Shown in pieces: positions 16,741 to 24,606 of a stretch of 33,275 nt of DNA. Position 1 is the first letter of the stretch; each line of letters starts with the position of its first letter. The notes beneath the pieces are model-generated. The model was not told the DNA's origin. It saw only the letters and a list, made by a program, of their open reading frames with translations, and searched no databases. A program made the position numbers and the translations under genes. This stretch comes from an uncultured Synechococcaceae cyanobacterium (GTDB taxonomy: Bacteria > Cyanobacteriota > Cyanobacteriia > PCC-6307 > Cyanobiaceae), in NCBI GenBank assembly GCA_903934375.1, contig CAIZNP010000050.1:1-33275 (forward strand), given 5' to 3'.

Positions 16741-17388
16741 TCAGCAGGGCGGTGAGGAACTCTGCGGCTGGACGGGTCCGTTCCAGCGGTGCAGGGGGCC
16801 GAGGTCGTAACCGAGGCCATCGAACACGCGAATCACCAGAAAATCCACCATCTCCTCGATCGTGGTGGGGCGGTGATACCAGGCCGGCACCGGTGGGGCG
16901 ATGCGGGCACCGGCCTCGGCCAGGGTGGTGAGGTTGCGCAGATGCACCAGGTTCCAGGGAGTCTCCCGCGGGCAGATCACAAGCGGCCGGCTCTCCTTGA
17001 GGTGCACATCCGCAGCCCGCTCCAGCAGGTCGGTGGCCACGCCGGCGGCGATGCGGCCAACGGCTCCCATCGAGCAGGGCAGGATCACCATGCCGCGGGT
17101 GCGGTGACTGCCGCTGGCGATGGCGGCCGCCTGATCGTTCCAGCGGTGGCAGTGCAGCGTGCCTGCCTCACAGTCGGTGCGTTCACGCCAGAACAGGGCC
17201 TGGCTCTCCGGCTCCGAGGGCACGCGGATGCCGAGTTCGGCCTGCCAGACGCCAATCGCTCCGCGGCTGACCACCAGCTCCACGGTCTCTCCCGCCTGCA
17301 GCAGCAGCTGCAGGGCCCGTTCCGCCAGGGGCTGGGCACTGGCGCCGGACACCGCCAGCACAATCGGCTCGCGGCCTGAGGTGGTCAT
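16741..17388 (-). CDS. ubiX: Flavin prenyltransferase UbiX
   Basis: 215 aa. UbiX attaches a dimethylallyl group to FMN to make prenylated FMN, the cofactor of UbiD decarboxylases. In cyanobacteria it probably serves plastoquinone-related quinone synthesis. Family features are the flavin-binding N-terminus (PIVLAVSGASAQPLAERAL), the LPCSMGAVGRIAAGV segment, CPRETPWNLVHLRNLTTLAEAGA, and the C-terminal PPVPAWYHRPTTIEEMVDF. No ubiD is in this window. The ATG at 17388 is 3 bp after the stop of the upstream RNB-family gene, so the two are probably co-transcribed. Confidence 0.94.
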   Translation of the reverse strand: MTTSGREPIVLAVSGASAQPLAERALQLLLQAGETVELVVSRGAIGVWQAELGIRVPSEPESQALFWRERTDCEAGTLHCHRWNDQAAAIASGSHRTRGMVILPCSMGAVGRIAAGVATDLLERAADVHLKESRPLVICPRETPWNLVHLRNLTTLAEAGARIAPPVPAWYHRPTTIEEMVDFLVIRVFDGLGYDLGPLHRWNGPVQPQSSSPPC

Positions 17389-17391
17389 GGC

Positions 17392-19713
17392 TCAGTCCTC
17401 GCCGTCCTGGCCGTTGTCCTCGTGGTCGCCGCTGGTATCTGGGTCGTCGGAGCGGTGTCCGCCCTGATCGCCATCCAGCTCCTCGTAGCCCTCCGGCAGC
17501 ACCACGGCCAGATCGATCTGGTGACGCAGCACATCCACCTTGTGGATGATCACCTCGACCGCGTCGCCGAGCATGTAGGTGCGGCGGTTCTTGCGACCGA
17601 CCAGACGGTTCTGGCGCGAGCGGTACTCGTACCAGTCGTCCTTGAGGGAACTCACGTGCACCAGACCCTCCACCTGGGAAGGCGGCACCTCCACGAAGAA
17701 GCCATAGCTCTGCACGCCGCTGATCACACCGGTGAGGGTCTGCCCCACTAGCGGTTCCGCCTGGCGTGCCTGGGCCATTGCCAGGGCATCGGCCTGCAGC
17801 TCGGCGGCGAAGCGGGAGCGGCCGTTGAGGCGGTGCAACAGACCAACGCTGCGGCCCTCCTCAGCCGGGTTGATCTGGCTGGGGGCCAGCAGCGGCCAGT
17901 CGATCACGCCGTGGCTGCTGTCGCCGGCGATGTCGACCCTGGTCTTGTGGCGCACCGAGGGACGGTCCTTGCCTTCGCCGAGCAGCAGCGCCAGGACGTG
18001 CTGATTCCAGATATCGGCGTAGTGCAGCGACGGGCAGCACCAGGGGGCGTAGGCCAGCTGTTCGCCGGCCAGCATGTTCGCTCCCGGCTCGCAGCTGAGG
18101 GTCACCGGCCGCAGCGGTTCGCGCAGCTGCTGCTGCAGCACACGGCAGCGATCGCTGGCGGCGAACGCCATCGCCAGCTCCTGGGCGCTGGCGTTGCCGT
18201 CGGCGGAGAGCTCCAGCGGGATCTCCAGGGCAAGGGCCGCCTTGGCCACGTCGTTCACGGCCTCGGGTTCCGGAGGCGGGTTCTGGGCGTAGATGGCCGG
18301 CAGCTCGAGGGCGGCCATGTGGCGACCGAAGGCGCGGTGGGCCGGCAGCACCAGCTCACGCAGCAGCCCGGCGGCGCTGAGGGCCGGATCCAACTGCACC
18401 AGCCATCCCTGGCGGCTTTCATCGGGTTCCGGAATGGCCAGATCGCCGAGGCCGTCGATGGCGGGCATCGCCAGATCGAGATCGATCGAGCCGTTGCTCA
18501 GGCGCTGCTGGCGCAGCTGCTCGGCCAGAGCAATCAGCTGCTCCAGGAGGGGCAGCTGATCCTTGAGCGCCTTGAGGGCGGCAGGTGTGGTGCGGGCCTT
18601 GGGCTTGCGCTCGGCGAAGGCCTGCAGTGCCGCCTGGTTGACCACGCCGTCGGGGCGGATGGTGCTGCGGGTGAAGCGGTAGTGCTCCAGAACTCCATCG
18701 GCGCTGAAGTCCAGGGCCACGGAGAGGGCAGCGGCGCTGCTGCCCAGCGCGAAGGCCGCCGCCTTGCTCAGGCTGGGCGGCAGCAGCGGCAGCCAGGTGC
18801 TGCCCACACAGAAGGCCTCGCCCTGCTCCCGCAGGTGCTGATCGAGGGCGCTGCCGAAGCCGACCCGTTCGGCCACGGCCGGGGCGTGTACCCACAGGCG
18901 CAGGCCGTTGTCGAGGCTTTCCAGCGAGACCGCGGGCAGGATCGGTGCCTCGGTGCCATCCCAGCCCTGCAGCAGCAAGGTCGGCAGGGCGGTGAGATCG
19001 TCGCGGTTCTTGCTGTCCAGCGCTTTGGCAATGGCCTTGGGCGCTGCCGGCCGGTCGCGCAGGTCGTGCTTGGTGAGCAGCAGATCAAGATCGGCCTCCG
19101 GACCCGCATTCACCGCCAGACTGCGCGCCACATGGCCCTGGGGGGGCAGCTGTCCCACGGGGAAGCGATCCACCTTCACCTCCACCACGGCCTCCTCGGC
19201 GGGCTTCAGGTGCTCGGCATCGCCGGCGGGGAGCTCCACCGCCGTGAGCAGCCGGTCGTCGAGGGGCACGGCCACCAGCCGTTCGTTCTGCTGCTCCACA
19301 TGGGCCAGCAGGCTGGTGGTGCTGCGCTCGAGGATGCACTGCACGCCGCCTTCGGGTGAGCGGCGTCGGCCACCCTCACGGGTGACGCGCACCAGCACCC
19401 TGTCGCCGTTCCAGGCGTGGTTGAGCTGGTGATCGCGGATGTAGATGTCCTCGCCGCCATCGTCGCGCAGGGCGAAACAGAAACCCTTGCTGCTGCAGCG
19501 CAGTCGGGCCTCAATCAGGCCCTCGTCCTGCACCCGGCTGATGCCGGCCTCCGCTTCCTCCAGAACGCCCACCTTCACCAGGGCGGTGAGGGCGATGCGC
19601 AGCTGTTCGCGATCGGTCTTGGTGCTGAGGCCAAGGGCCTTCTCCAGCTTCGCCACGCTGAGCGCGTCGAGGGCGGGGAGCTGGTCGATCAGATCGGCGA
19701 CCGTGAACTTCAT
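17392..19713 (-). CDS. RNase II/R-family (RNB) protein with degenerate active site
   Basis: 773 aa with RNase II/R architecture: N-terminal helical/cold-shock-like region, central RNB domain (about 235-585), C-terminal S1 domain (about 658-738: GVISGVQSYGFFVEVPPSQV), then an acidic tail. The RNB catalytic residues look lost. Active enzymes carry four Asp in a DGEDARDFDDA-type motif after LTxLP. Here the aligned segment after LTALPTLLLQ reads GWDGTEAPILPAV. The later SPIRRYxD arginine motif is replaced by CCPSLHYAD (about 559-567). It may correspond to the cyanobacterial Zam (acetazolamide resistance) type. The ATG at 19713 follows a 216-bp spacer containing 14-bp repeats, and ubiX follows in the same operon. 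A role in binding rather than cutting RNA is inferred. Confidence 0.88.
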   Translation of the reverse strand: MKFTVADLIDQLPALDALSVAKLEKALGLSTKTDREQLRIALTALVKVGVLEEAEAGISRVQDEGLIEARLRCSSKGFCFALRDDGGEDIYIRDHQLNHAWNGDRVLVRVTREGGRRRSPEGGVQCILERSTTSLLAHVEQQNERLVAVPLDDRLLTAVELPAGDAEHLKPAEEAVVEVKVDRFPVGQLPPQGHVARSLAVNAGPEADLDLLLTKHDLRDRPAAPKAIAKALDSKNRDDLTALPTLLLQGWDGTEAPILPAVSLESLDNGLRLWVHAPAVAERVGFGSALDQHLREQGEAFCVGSTWLPLLPPSLSKAAAFALGSSAAALSVALDFSADGVLEHYRFTRSTIRPDGVVNQAALQAFAERKPKARTTPAALKALKDQLPLLEQLIALAEQLRQQRLSNGSIDLDLAMPAIDGLGDLAIPEPDESRQGWLVQLDPALSAAGLLRELVLPAHRAFGRHMAALELPAIYAQNPPPEPEAVNDVAKAALALEIPLELSADGNASAQELAMAFAASDRCRVLQQQLREPLRPVTLSCEPGANMLAGEQLAYAPWCCPSLHYADIWNQHVLALLLGEGKDRPSVRHKTRVDIAGDSSHGVIDWPLLAPSQINPAEEGRSVGLLHRLNGRSRFAAELQADALAMAQARQAEPLVGQTLTGVISGVQSYGFFVEVPPSQVEGLVHVSSLKDDWYEYRSRQNRLVGRKNRRTYMLGDAVEVIIHKVDVLRHQIDLAVVLPEGYEELDGDQGGHRSDDPDTSGDHEDNGQDGED

Positions 19714-19757
19714 GGGGATGGCGAAACGTTCTCTCGTGCGGGCCGGTCAGCTGGGGT

Positions 19758-19806
19758 GGTTCACCTGGTTTGGTTCACCTGGTTTGGTTCACCTGTTTGG
19801 TTCACC
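19758..19806. repeat. 14-bp tandem repeats upstream of the RNB-family gene
   Basis: GGTTCACCTGGTTT occurs at 19758 and 19772, a 13-bp variant at 19786, and a partial GGTTCACC at 19799. Each contains the small dyad GGT-TC-ACC. The array lies 45-93 bp upstream of the RNB-family ATG. The rest of the 19714-19929 gap shows no gene or clear promoter. Confidence 0.8.
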
Positions 19807-19929
19807 AGGGTGTTGAGCAGCAGAGTCCGGCACCGGCGTGTTGCTCGCACCAACCCAGGACGGCCAACGCCCTGAACTGGTGGATCAATGCCACCAATCT
19901 AGACAGAGGCTGTGCCGCTGTCCGCTGCC

Positions 19930-20247
19930 TCACGCGTTGCCGCTCTCTTCAGCGTTCTCTTCCGCGTCCTGATTGCGGCCGGCCAGCAGCAGCAGCCGTC
20001 CGCCGATCACCAGGAACCCCACCGATGCCGCTAGCTGGAGGACATCAGGCGAAATCACACTGGCCAGGGAGCCGCCGGCACCGGCCCCCAGCAGGCTGGC
20101 CAGCACCAGGGCCGCTGCACTACCGGCAAACACCGCGCCACTGCGGCTGGAGGTGCCGCTGATGGTCACGATCGCCAGCTGGGTCTTGTCGCCCAGCTCC
20201 GCCAGGAACACGGTCACGAACGTGGAGGCCAGCAGGGGGAGTTGCAT
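19930..20247 (-). CDS. Half-size GDT1/UPF0016 cation transporter, subunit 2
   Basis: 105-aa membrane protein of the UPF0016/GDT1/TMEM165 family, which moves Mn2+ or Ca2+ against H+. The signature FLAELGDKTQLAIV lies at about residues 14-27. Three hydrophobic helices follow. The usual family member has two such halves in one chain; here each half is a separate gene. This gene begins 12 bp after the stop of the other half. A C-terminal acidic tail (DAEENAEESG) is present. The two chains probably form a heterodimer. Manganese export, as shown for cyanobacterial Mnx, is the likeliest role, inferred from family. Confidence 0.88.
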   Translation of the reverse strand: MQLPLLASTFVTVFLAELGDKTQLAIVTISGTSSRSGAVFAGSAAALVLASLLGAGAGGSLASVISPDVLQLAASVGFLVIGGRLLLLAGRNQDAEENAEESGNA

Positions 20248-20259
20248 CGCGGTGGTGGT

Positions 20260-20676
20260 TCAGGCCAGGGGGAGCATGGTCATGGCGGCCTGACGGCCCA
20301 GCCAGAGCCCCAGGCCGATCATCAGGATCCCGGCCAGGCGCTCGAGCTGCTGGGGGGGCAGAACGCGTGACAGCCAGCGGCCGAGCACCACCCCAACCAG
20401 GCTGGAGCTGATCAGCGCCAGGGAGGCACCGATGAACACGATCACCGGGCGGCCGGATTCGGCGGAGAGCAGCAGGGCCGCCAGCTGCGTCTTGTCGCCC
20501 AGTTCCGCCAGAAACACCGTGGTGAAGGTGGTGAGGAACATCGCGCCGAAGCTGCCGGCACGGTCGGTACCGCCTGCTGTCGGCTGTGGCGATGGCGACG
20601 CCGGCGACGAGATCTGGGCCTCGGTCGAGGCCTGACCGTCTGCGGGCTCGGGTGTGGGGGGTGGCAGCTCGGACAT
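20260..20676 (-). CDS. Half-size GDT1/UPF0016 cation transporter, subunit 1
   Basis: 138 aa. An extra N-terminal polar Pro/Glu/Ser segment of about 40 residues precedes the UPF0016 repeat (FLAELGDKTQLAALLLSAES, about 56-75) and three membrane helices. With the following gene it makes the complete inverted-repeat transporter. Its ATG overlaps the stop of the upstream YkgJ-like gene by one base (TGATG), so the three genes form one translationally coupled operon. Mn2+ (or Ca2+) efflux is inferred from the family. Confidence 0.88.
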   Translation of the reverse strand: MSELPPPTPEPADGQASTEAQISSPASPSPQPTAGGTDRAGSFGAMFLTTFTTVFLAELGDKTQLAALLLSAESGRPVIVFIGASLALISSSLVGVVLGRWLSRVLPPQQLERLAGILMIGLGLWLGRQAAMTMLPLA

Positions 20677-21077
20677 CAGCGGTGGTGGCCGGTCTCTGGG
20701 GCCTCGTCAGGGAGCGGCTCCGCAGGTTGGCGGATCGCCTGCTCAAACCGCTTCATCACCATGCCACGACCCCCGTGTTCGCTGCGGATCTGCTGGCGGC
20801 AACAGGCGATGGCGAAATCGTTGGCCTCCTGCTGTGGAACGTGGAACAGGCGTGCCAGGTTCTCGACGCGGCAGAACATCGGCCGCTCCTCGTAGATCCG
20901 ACAGGTGCTCGAGCCCGTGTCGAAGTTGATGCACCAGCCGTCAGGCCCCACCATGGACAGGTACTGCTCCTGCTGCTCCGGCGTGAGCGCTTCGAGGGCT
21001 TCGTTGCGCTCCCCCGGATCCAGGCGGCAGCAGGAGCCGCACCCGCTGATGCAGCGCCAGTGCAGTTCCTCATTCAT
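20676..21077 (-). CDS. YkgJ-family cysteine-cluster protein
   Basis: 133 aa. The N-terminus has CISGCGSCCRLDPGE, followed by WCINFDTGSSTCRIYEERPMFCR, the conserved YkgJ (CxxxCxxCC ... C ... C) pattern. Such proteins are thought to bind zinc or an iron-sulfur cluster; biochemical function is not established. It is the first gene of an operon with the split GDT1 transporter. It is divergent from psb30 across about 117 bp. Confidence 0.85.
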   Translation of the reverse strand: MNEELHWRCISGCGSCCRLDPGERNEALEALTPEQQEQYLSMVGPDGWCINFDTGSSTCRIYEERPMFCRVENLARLFHVPQQEANDFAIACCRQQIRSEHGGRGMVMKRFEQAIRQPAEPLPDEAPETGHHR

Positions 21078-21130
21078 GGCAGCCCTCCGCTCTGCTGTGA
21101 CAACCCGTCACAGTGGCGGTGCTGCAGGAC

Positions 21131-21158
21131 TTTGCGCCCACCGATCGCCCCGTAGTCT
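21131..21158 (+). promoter_or_regulatory. psb30: Candidate psb30 promoter
   Basis: TTTGCG (21131-21136), a 16-bp spacer and TAGTCT (21153-21158) form a plausible sigma-70-type promoter. It would start about 30 nt before the psb30 ATG. The call is by eye. Confidence 0.35.
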
Positions 21159-21194
21159 GAACCTCGATTTGTGCAGCCGCTGCGCCGTTCTCCC

Positions 21195-21302
21195 ATGGGA
21201 ATCGACTTCCATCTGATCGCCAACTTCGCGGCCCTGTTCCTGATCACCATCGCCGGCCCGGCCGTGATCTTCATCCTCTTCTATCGCCGCGGCGCCCTCT
21301 GA
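21195..21302 (+). CDS. psb30: Photosystem II protein Psb30 (Ycf12)
   Basis: A 35-aa single-helix thylakoid protein: it begins [17 protein letters not shown] and ends [14 protein letters not shown]. Psb30/Ycf12 is a small core subunit of photosystem II near cytochrome b559. The one membrane helix (about residues 8-29), the internal GP, and the basic RR before the end match the family. A clean ATG and TGA frame it. It is divergent from the YkgJ/GDT1 operon and convergent with recJ. Confidence 0.9.
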   Translation: MGIDFHLIANFAALFLITIAGPAVIFILFYRRGAL

Positions 21303-21356
21303 AGACCCTGAGGTCGGCCCAGGCGAGCGGGCGTCTGCCTCTCCAGGCTTCGAGCT

Positions 21357-21376
21357 GCGCAGGTTTTCATCTGCGC
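21357..21376 (+). terminator. Possible hairpin downstream of psb30
   Basis: GCGCAG - 8-nt loop - CTGCGC makes a GC-rich stem about 55 bp after the psb30 stop. No U tract follows, so a terminator role is tentative. Confidence 0.3.
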
Positions 21377-21381
21377 GGCCC

Positions 21382-21442
21382 TTCAGTTCAGCAGCCTTTA
21401 GGTTCGGGAATCATTCAGTTCAGGAACCGTTCAGTTCAGCAG
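21382..21442. repeat. Degenerate ~16-bp repeats between psb30 and recJ
   Basis: TTCAGTTCAGCAG occurs at 21382 and 21430. A variant, TTCAGTTCAGGAA, is at 21414, and a more degenerate copy lies between (about 21398). Spacing is about 16 bp or a multiple of it. The array lies in the 171-bp convergent spacer after both genes. Confidence 0.6.
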
Positions 21443-21473
21443 TCATAGCCCGCTGCTGGTCCCGGTCCGTTGC

Positions 21474-23375
21474 TCAGGCGGCCAGCCCCAAGGCCATGGC
21501 GGCCTCAAGGAAAAGGGCTCGCACATAGGGATGGTCCGCCTGGGGATGCTCCAGGGCCAGCTCGCCAGCCTGAGAGCCGCTCCCCGCCCCGGTGATGCCC
21601 CTCAACTCTTCTCCGGCGGCATTGCGAATCACCAGCGCTGCACCGTCACGCCGCACCCAGTAGCGGCGCTCCTGGCGCAGCAGCAGCACCGTTTCGCTCG
21701 TGCTGGCCCTTAATCCCTTCAGCTCCAGCTGCAGCTGCTCCTGACCCTGCCAGCGGTTGAGCCGCAGGTGGAAGGCCACGTCCAGCTCGTTCGGCAGGGT
21801 CCACTCCCCCGCCCAGCGCCAGGCGATTGCTCGGGCCGTGGCCCCCTCCTGCTCCAGGGTGAGCTGCAGATGGCCGCCCCGCAGCTGGCGCTGCTGCACC
21901 ACCCGGCAGCGGCTGCTCCAGAACAGCGGCGTGGCGTGGCCGATCCCGAAGGGCTCGAGCCGTTGCAGCTGTCGCCAGAACTCCGGGGTCAGCTCCGCCA
22001 GGTCGACCCGTACCTCCGGTTCCAGTGGCTGGTTGCCGCCGTGCGCATCCCGCCAGTGCTCGGCCAACACATTCAGGCGCTCGTGCAGTTCGCTGAGCTT
22101 TTCGGCCCGCACGGTGAAGCCGCCGGCGGCTGGATGGCCCCCATGGCGTTCGAGCAACTCTGTACAGGCCTGCAGGGCCGCATCCACGGCAAACCCCTTT
22201 GGAGCGCGCACGGAAGCCCGCAGCCGGCCATCTCCCTCGCTGGCCAGCAGGGCCACCGGCAAGCCGAAATGATCCACCAGTCGCGCGGCCACGATGCCGA
22301 TCACACCGTGGTGCCAGTGGCTCTGTGCCAGCAGCAGGAACGTGCTGCGCTGCTCCCCATCAGCCTCCACCAGGGCCCTGGCCTCCGCCTCGACGGCATC
22401 GCAGAGCTCACGGCGCTGGCGGTTCAGGCTCTCGCACTGGCGGGCCAGCTCCAGGGCGCGCTCTTGATCCGTGGTGGTCAGCAGATCCACCACCAGTTGT
22501 GGATCCCCCAGCCGGCCCACGGCGTTGATGCGAGGAGCGATCTGGAAGCCCACGGCCGTGGCGTCGATCGGTACGTCATCAAGCCCAGCCACCTGCTGCA
22601 GGGCCTGCAGACCCACCAGGGTGCTCCCTTGGAGCCGGGGTAGGCCGTCCATCAGCCAGCGCCGGTTCACCCCCAGCAGTGGGGCCATGTCGGCGATGGT
22701 GCCGATGCAGAACAGATCCAGTGCCAGGGCCAGGCCTTCGCGGGAGCGGCAGGCACGGGCCAGAGCCTGGGCCAGCACCGTCGCCAGACCGACCCCCGCC
22801 AGCCCGCGGTACGGCGATTCCTCCGGGGTGCAGGCCGGATGCAGCAGGGCCAGACAGGGTGGTAATTCGGCCGGCAGGGTGTGGTGGTCGGTGATGACCA
22901 CATCCAGTTCCAGCTCGCGGGCCCGCTCCAGGGCTGCACGGGCGGTGACGCCGTTATCGACCGTGACCAGCAGGCGGATACCGTCGGCCGCCAGCCGCTC
23001 CACCATGGCGCTGTTGAGCCCATAGCCGTCGTCCATCCGGCTTGGGATCGCCGCCACCGCGGCCGCACCGAGGCGCTGCAGCAGACCCACCAGCAGGGCC
23101 GTGCTGGTCATGCCGTCGGCGTCGTAGTCGCCGCAGATTGCCACCCCTTCGCCAGCTCTGCAGGCCTGGCGCAGGCGCTGCACGGCACGCCGCAGCTCGG
23201 GGAAATGGCGGCTGGGATCCGGTGCCTCGGGCGGATCCAGCAAGGCCTTGATCGCCTCCAGGTTGGTGTGACCACGACGCAGCAGCAGCGTCAGCAGGGC
23301 ATCGGGCAGCCCCAGCTGGCGCAGATCTGGTGTGACGCTCACCGCGGGCGGCAGCTGCCAGCGTTGCTCAGGCAT
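21474..23375 (-). CDS. recJ: Single-stranded-DNA exonuclease RecJ
   Basis: 633 aa from ATG 23375 (MPEQRWQLPP). RecJ degrades ssDNA 5' to 3' in recombination and mismatch/base-excision repair. DHH-family motifs appear in order: GDYDADGM at 82-89, VTVDNGVTA, DHH at 163-165 (VITDHHTLPAELPP), GLAGVGLA, and the DHHA1 motif GGHPAAGGF. The metal-binding Asp/His residues are intact. The frame is open to 23513, but starting there would overlap the divergent HAD gene, and family homology starts near the chosen ATG. A C-terminal OB-like region follows the DHHA1 domain. The gene is convergent with psb30. Confidence 0.95.
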   Translation of the reverse strand: MPEQRWQLPPAVSVTPDLRQLGLPDALLTLLLRRGHTNLEAIKALLDPPEAPDPSRHFPELRRAVQRLRQACRAGEGVAICGDYDADGMTSTALLVGLLQRLGAAAVAAIPSRMDDGYGLNSAMVERLAADGIRLLVTVDNGVTARAALERARELELDVVITDHHTLPAELPPCLALLHPACTPEESPYRGLAGVGLATVLAQALARACRSREGLALALDLFCIGTIADMAPLLGVNRRWLMDGLPRLQGSTLVGLQALQQVAGLDDVPIDATAVGFQIAPRINAVGRLGDPQLVVDLLTTTDQERALELARQCESLNRQRRELCDAVEAEARALVEADGEQRSTFLLLAQSHWHHGVIGIVAARLVDHFGLPVALLASEGDGRLRASVRAPKGFAVDAALQACTELLERHGGHPAAGGFTVRAEKLSELHERLNVLAEHWRDAHGGNQPLEPEVRVDLAELTPEFWRQLQRLEPFGIGHATPLFWSSRCRVVQQRQLRGGHLQLTLEQEGATARAIAWRWAGEWTLPNELDVAFHLRLNRWQGQEQLQLELKGLRASTSETVLLLRQERRYWVRRDGAALVIRNAAGEELRGITGAGSGSQAGELALEHPQADHPYVRALFLEAAMALGLAA

Positions 23376-23476
23376 GGAGATGAGCAACGGCACCAATCGG
23401 CAGTGTTCCCATTGTGCGGGGTGCTCCGGCCGGTAGCCAGAGATCGGCGGCGCTGTCCTCCCTGAGGGTTCCCGCC

Positions 23477-23482
23477 TAACCT
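23477..23482 (+). promoter_or_regulatory. Candidate -10 box (TAACCT) for HAD-ycf20-glyK operon
   Basis: TAACCT lies about 21 bp upstream of the HAD phosphatase ATG in the 128-bp spacer divergent from recJ. On the opposite strand, CACAAT (23411-23416) could serve recJ. Confidence 0.3.
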
Positions 23483-23503
23483 CCACACGGAAGAACGGGT
23501 CCG

Positions 23504-24265
23504 ATGGCAGCACTTCCGGCGGCCCTGCTCTGGGATGTGGATGGCACCCTCGCGGAGACGGAGCTGGATGGCCATCGCCGCGCCTTCAACCGCGCCTTCC
23601 AGGAGGCCGGCCTGCCCTGGGTGTGGGATCGGCAGCGCTACCTCGAGCTGCTGCGGATCAGCGGTGGCCGGGAACGACTGAGCCATTTCCTGGCGGAGGT
23701 GGATGGCCGGCCTGCAGCCCCGGAGCGGCTGGAGGCCCTGCAGGCCGCCAAGCAGCGTCACTACGGGCGGCTGGTGGCCGCCGGTGAGCTGAGGCTCAGG
23801 CCAGGCGTGGCGCGGCTGATGGCGGCAGCGGCCGAAGCCGGGATGGCCCAGGTGATCGTGACCACCAGCGGCCGGACGGCGGTGGCAGCCCTGCTGGAGC
23901 AGCTGTTGCCCCAGCAGCAGCGGCAGCTGCAGCTGTGGGTGTGCGGGGAGGATGTGGCAGCCAAGAAGCCCGACCCCGAGGCCTACCGTCTCGCCATTCG
24001 CGAGTTGAAGCTGGCTCCGGGACAGGTGCTTGCGATCGAGGATTCCGCCAACGGCCTGGCGGCGGCCCATGGCGCCGGCCTGGCGGTGCTGGTGACCCGC
24101 AGCGCCGCCAGCGCCTCGGAGCCAGCGGAGGCCTTCATGCGGGCCAGCGCCCAGGTGACGCACCTCGGAGATCGGGATCAGCCCTGTGCCGTGCTGCACG
24201 GTCCCGCTTGCCCTGAGGGCTGCATCACGCTCTCCTACCTGCAGCAGCTGCTGCCGAGAGGATGA
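23504..24265 (+). CDS. CbbY-like HAD-superfamily phosphatase
   Basis: 253-aa HAD subfamily IA hydrolase. Catalytic motif I is DVDGTLAETE (11-20, nucleophile D11 and acid/base D13). Motif II Thr is in VIVTTSGRT, the Lys is in AAKKPDPEAY, and the acidic motif IV is AIEDSANGLAAA. The cap-domain sequence after the first motif (RAFNRAFQEAGLPWVWDRQRY) resembles CbbY, which removes the Rubisco inhibitor xylulose-1,5-bisphosphate. A sugar-phosphate phosphatase role tied to the Calvin cycle is the best inference. Its stop overlaps the next gene by ATGA. Confidence 0.85.
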   Translation: MAALPAALLWDVDGTLAETELDGHRRAFNRAFQEAGLPWVWDRQRYLELLRISGGRERLSHFLAEVDGRPAAPERLEALQAAKQRHYGRLVAAGELRLRPGVARLMAAAAEAGMAQVIVTTSGRTAVAALLEQLLPQQQRQLQLWVCGEDVAAKKPDPEAYRLAIRELKLAPGQVLAIEDSANGLAAAHGAGLAVLVTRSAASASEPAEAFMRASAQVTHLGDRDQPCAVLHGPACPEGCITLSYLQQLLPRG

Positions 24266-24606
24266 GTCCGCCCTCCTTTCAGATCACCCGCTTCGATCGC
24301 TTGCAGCGTCGGTTTGGGGATCTGCTGCTGTCAGGGTTGCGCGGCAGCTGGCGGCGCCGCAGCCTTGTGGTGCTGGCCCTGCTGCTGGGCTTCTACGGGG
24401 GCCAGAACATCACGGCTCTCTGGTTGGAGGAGATCGGCAGCCGCCCTCAGGTGGCTCTGCTGCTGGTGCTGGCGATTGAGCTCATGGTGCGGTTGCGCAC
24501 CCGGATGGTGGCTGAGCGCACCCCTCTGGGCTGGCTGCTGCTCGACAACCTGCGCATCGGTCTGGTGTATGCCTTGGTGCTGGAGGCCTTCAAGCTCGGC
24601 TCATGA
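24262..24606 (+). CDS. ycf20: Ycf20-like DUF565 membrane protein
   Basis: 114 aa, related to the cyanobacterial/plastid Ycf20 (DUF565) family. Recognisable pieces are ITRFDRLQRRFGDLLL, SWRRRSLVVLALLLGFYGGQ, a second hydrophobic helix (VALLLVLAIELMVRL), and the C-terminal [19 protein letters not shown]. About three hydrophobic segments are present. In algae and plants Ycf20-type proteins affect non-photochemical quenching; a cyanobacterial role is not established. It overlaps the genes on both sides by ATGA, so it is translated within the HAD-glycerate kinase operon. Confidence 0.85.
   Translation: MSPPSFQITRFDRLQRRFGDLLLSGLRGSWRRRSLVVLALLLGFYGGQNITALWLEEIGSRPQVALLLVLAIELMVRLRTRMVAERTPLGWLLLDNLRIGLVYALVLEAFKLGS

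Noticed and set aside
17833-19359. 508-aa plus-strand open frame opposite the RNB-family gene
   Set aside because: Same shadow signature (GQ, GL, GH repeats), no domain and no promoter or ribosome site. The minus-strand gene is well supported.
19714-19929. Possible tRNA or small gene in the 216-bp gap
   Set aside because: No cloverleaf, no open frame with a plausible start and known family, only the 14-bp repeats.
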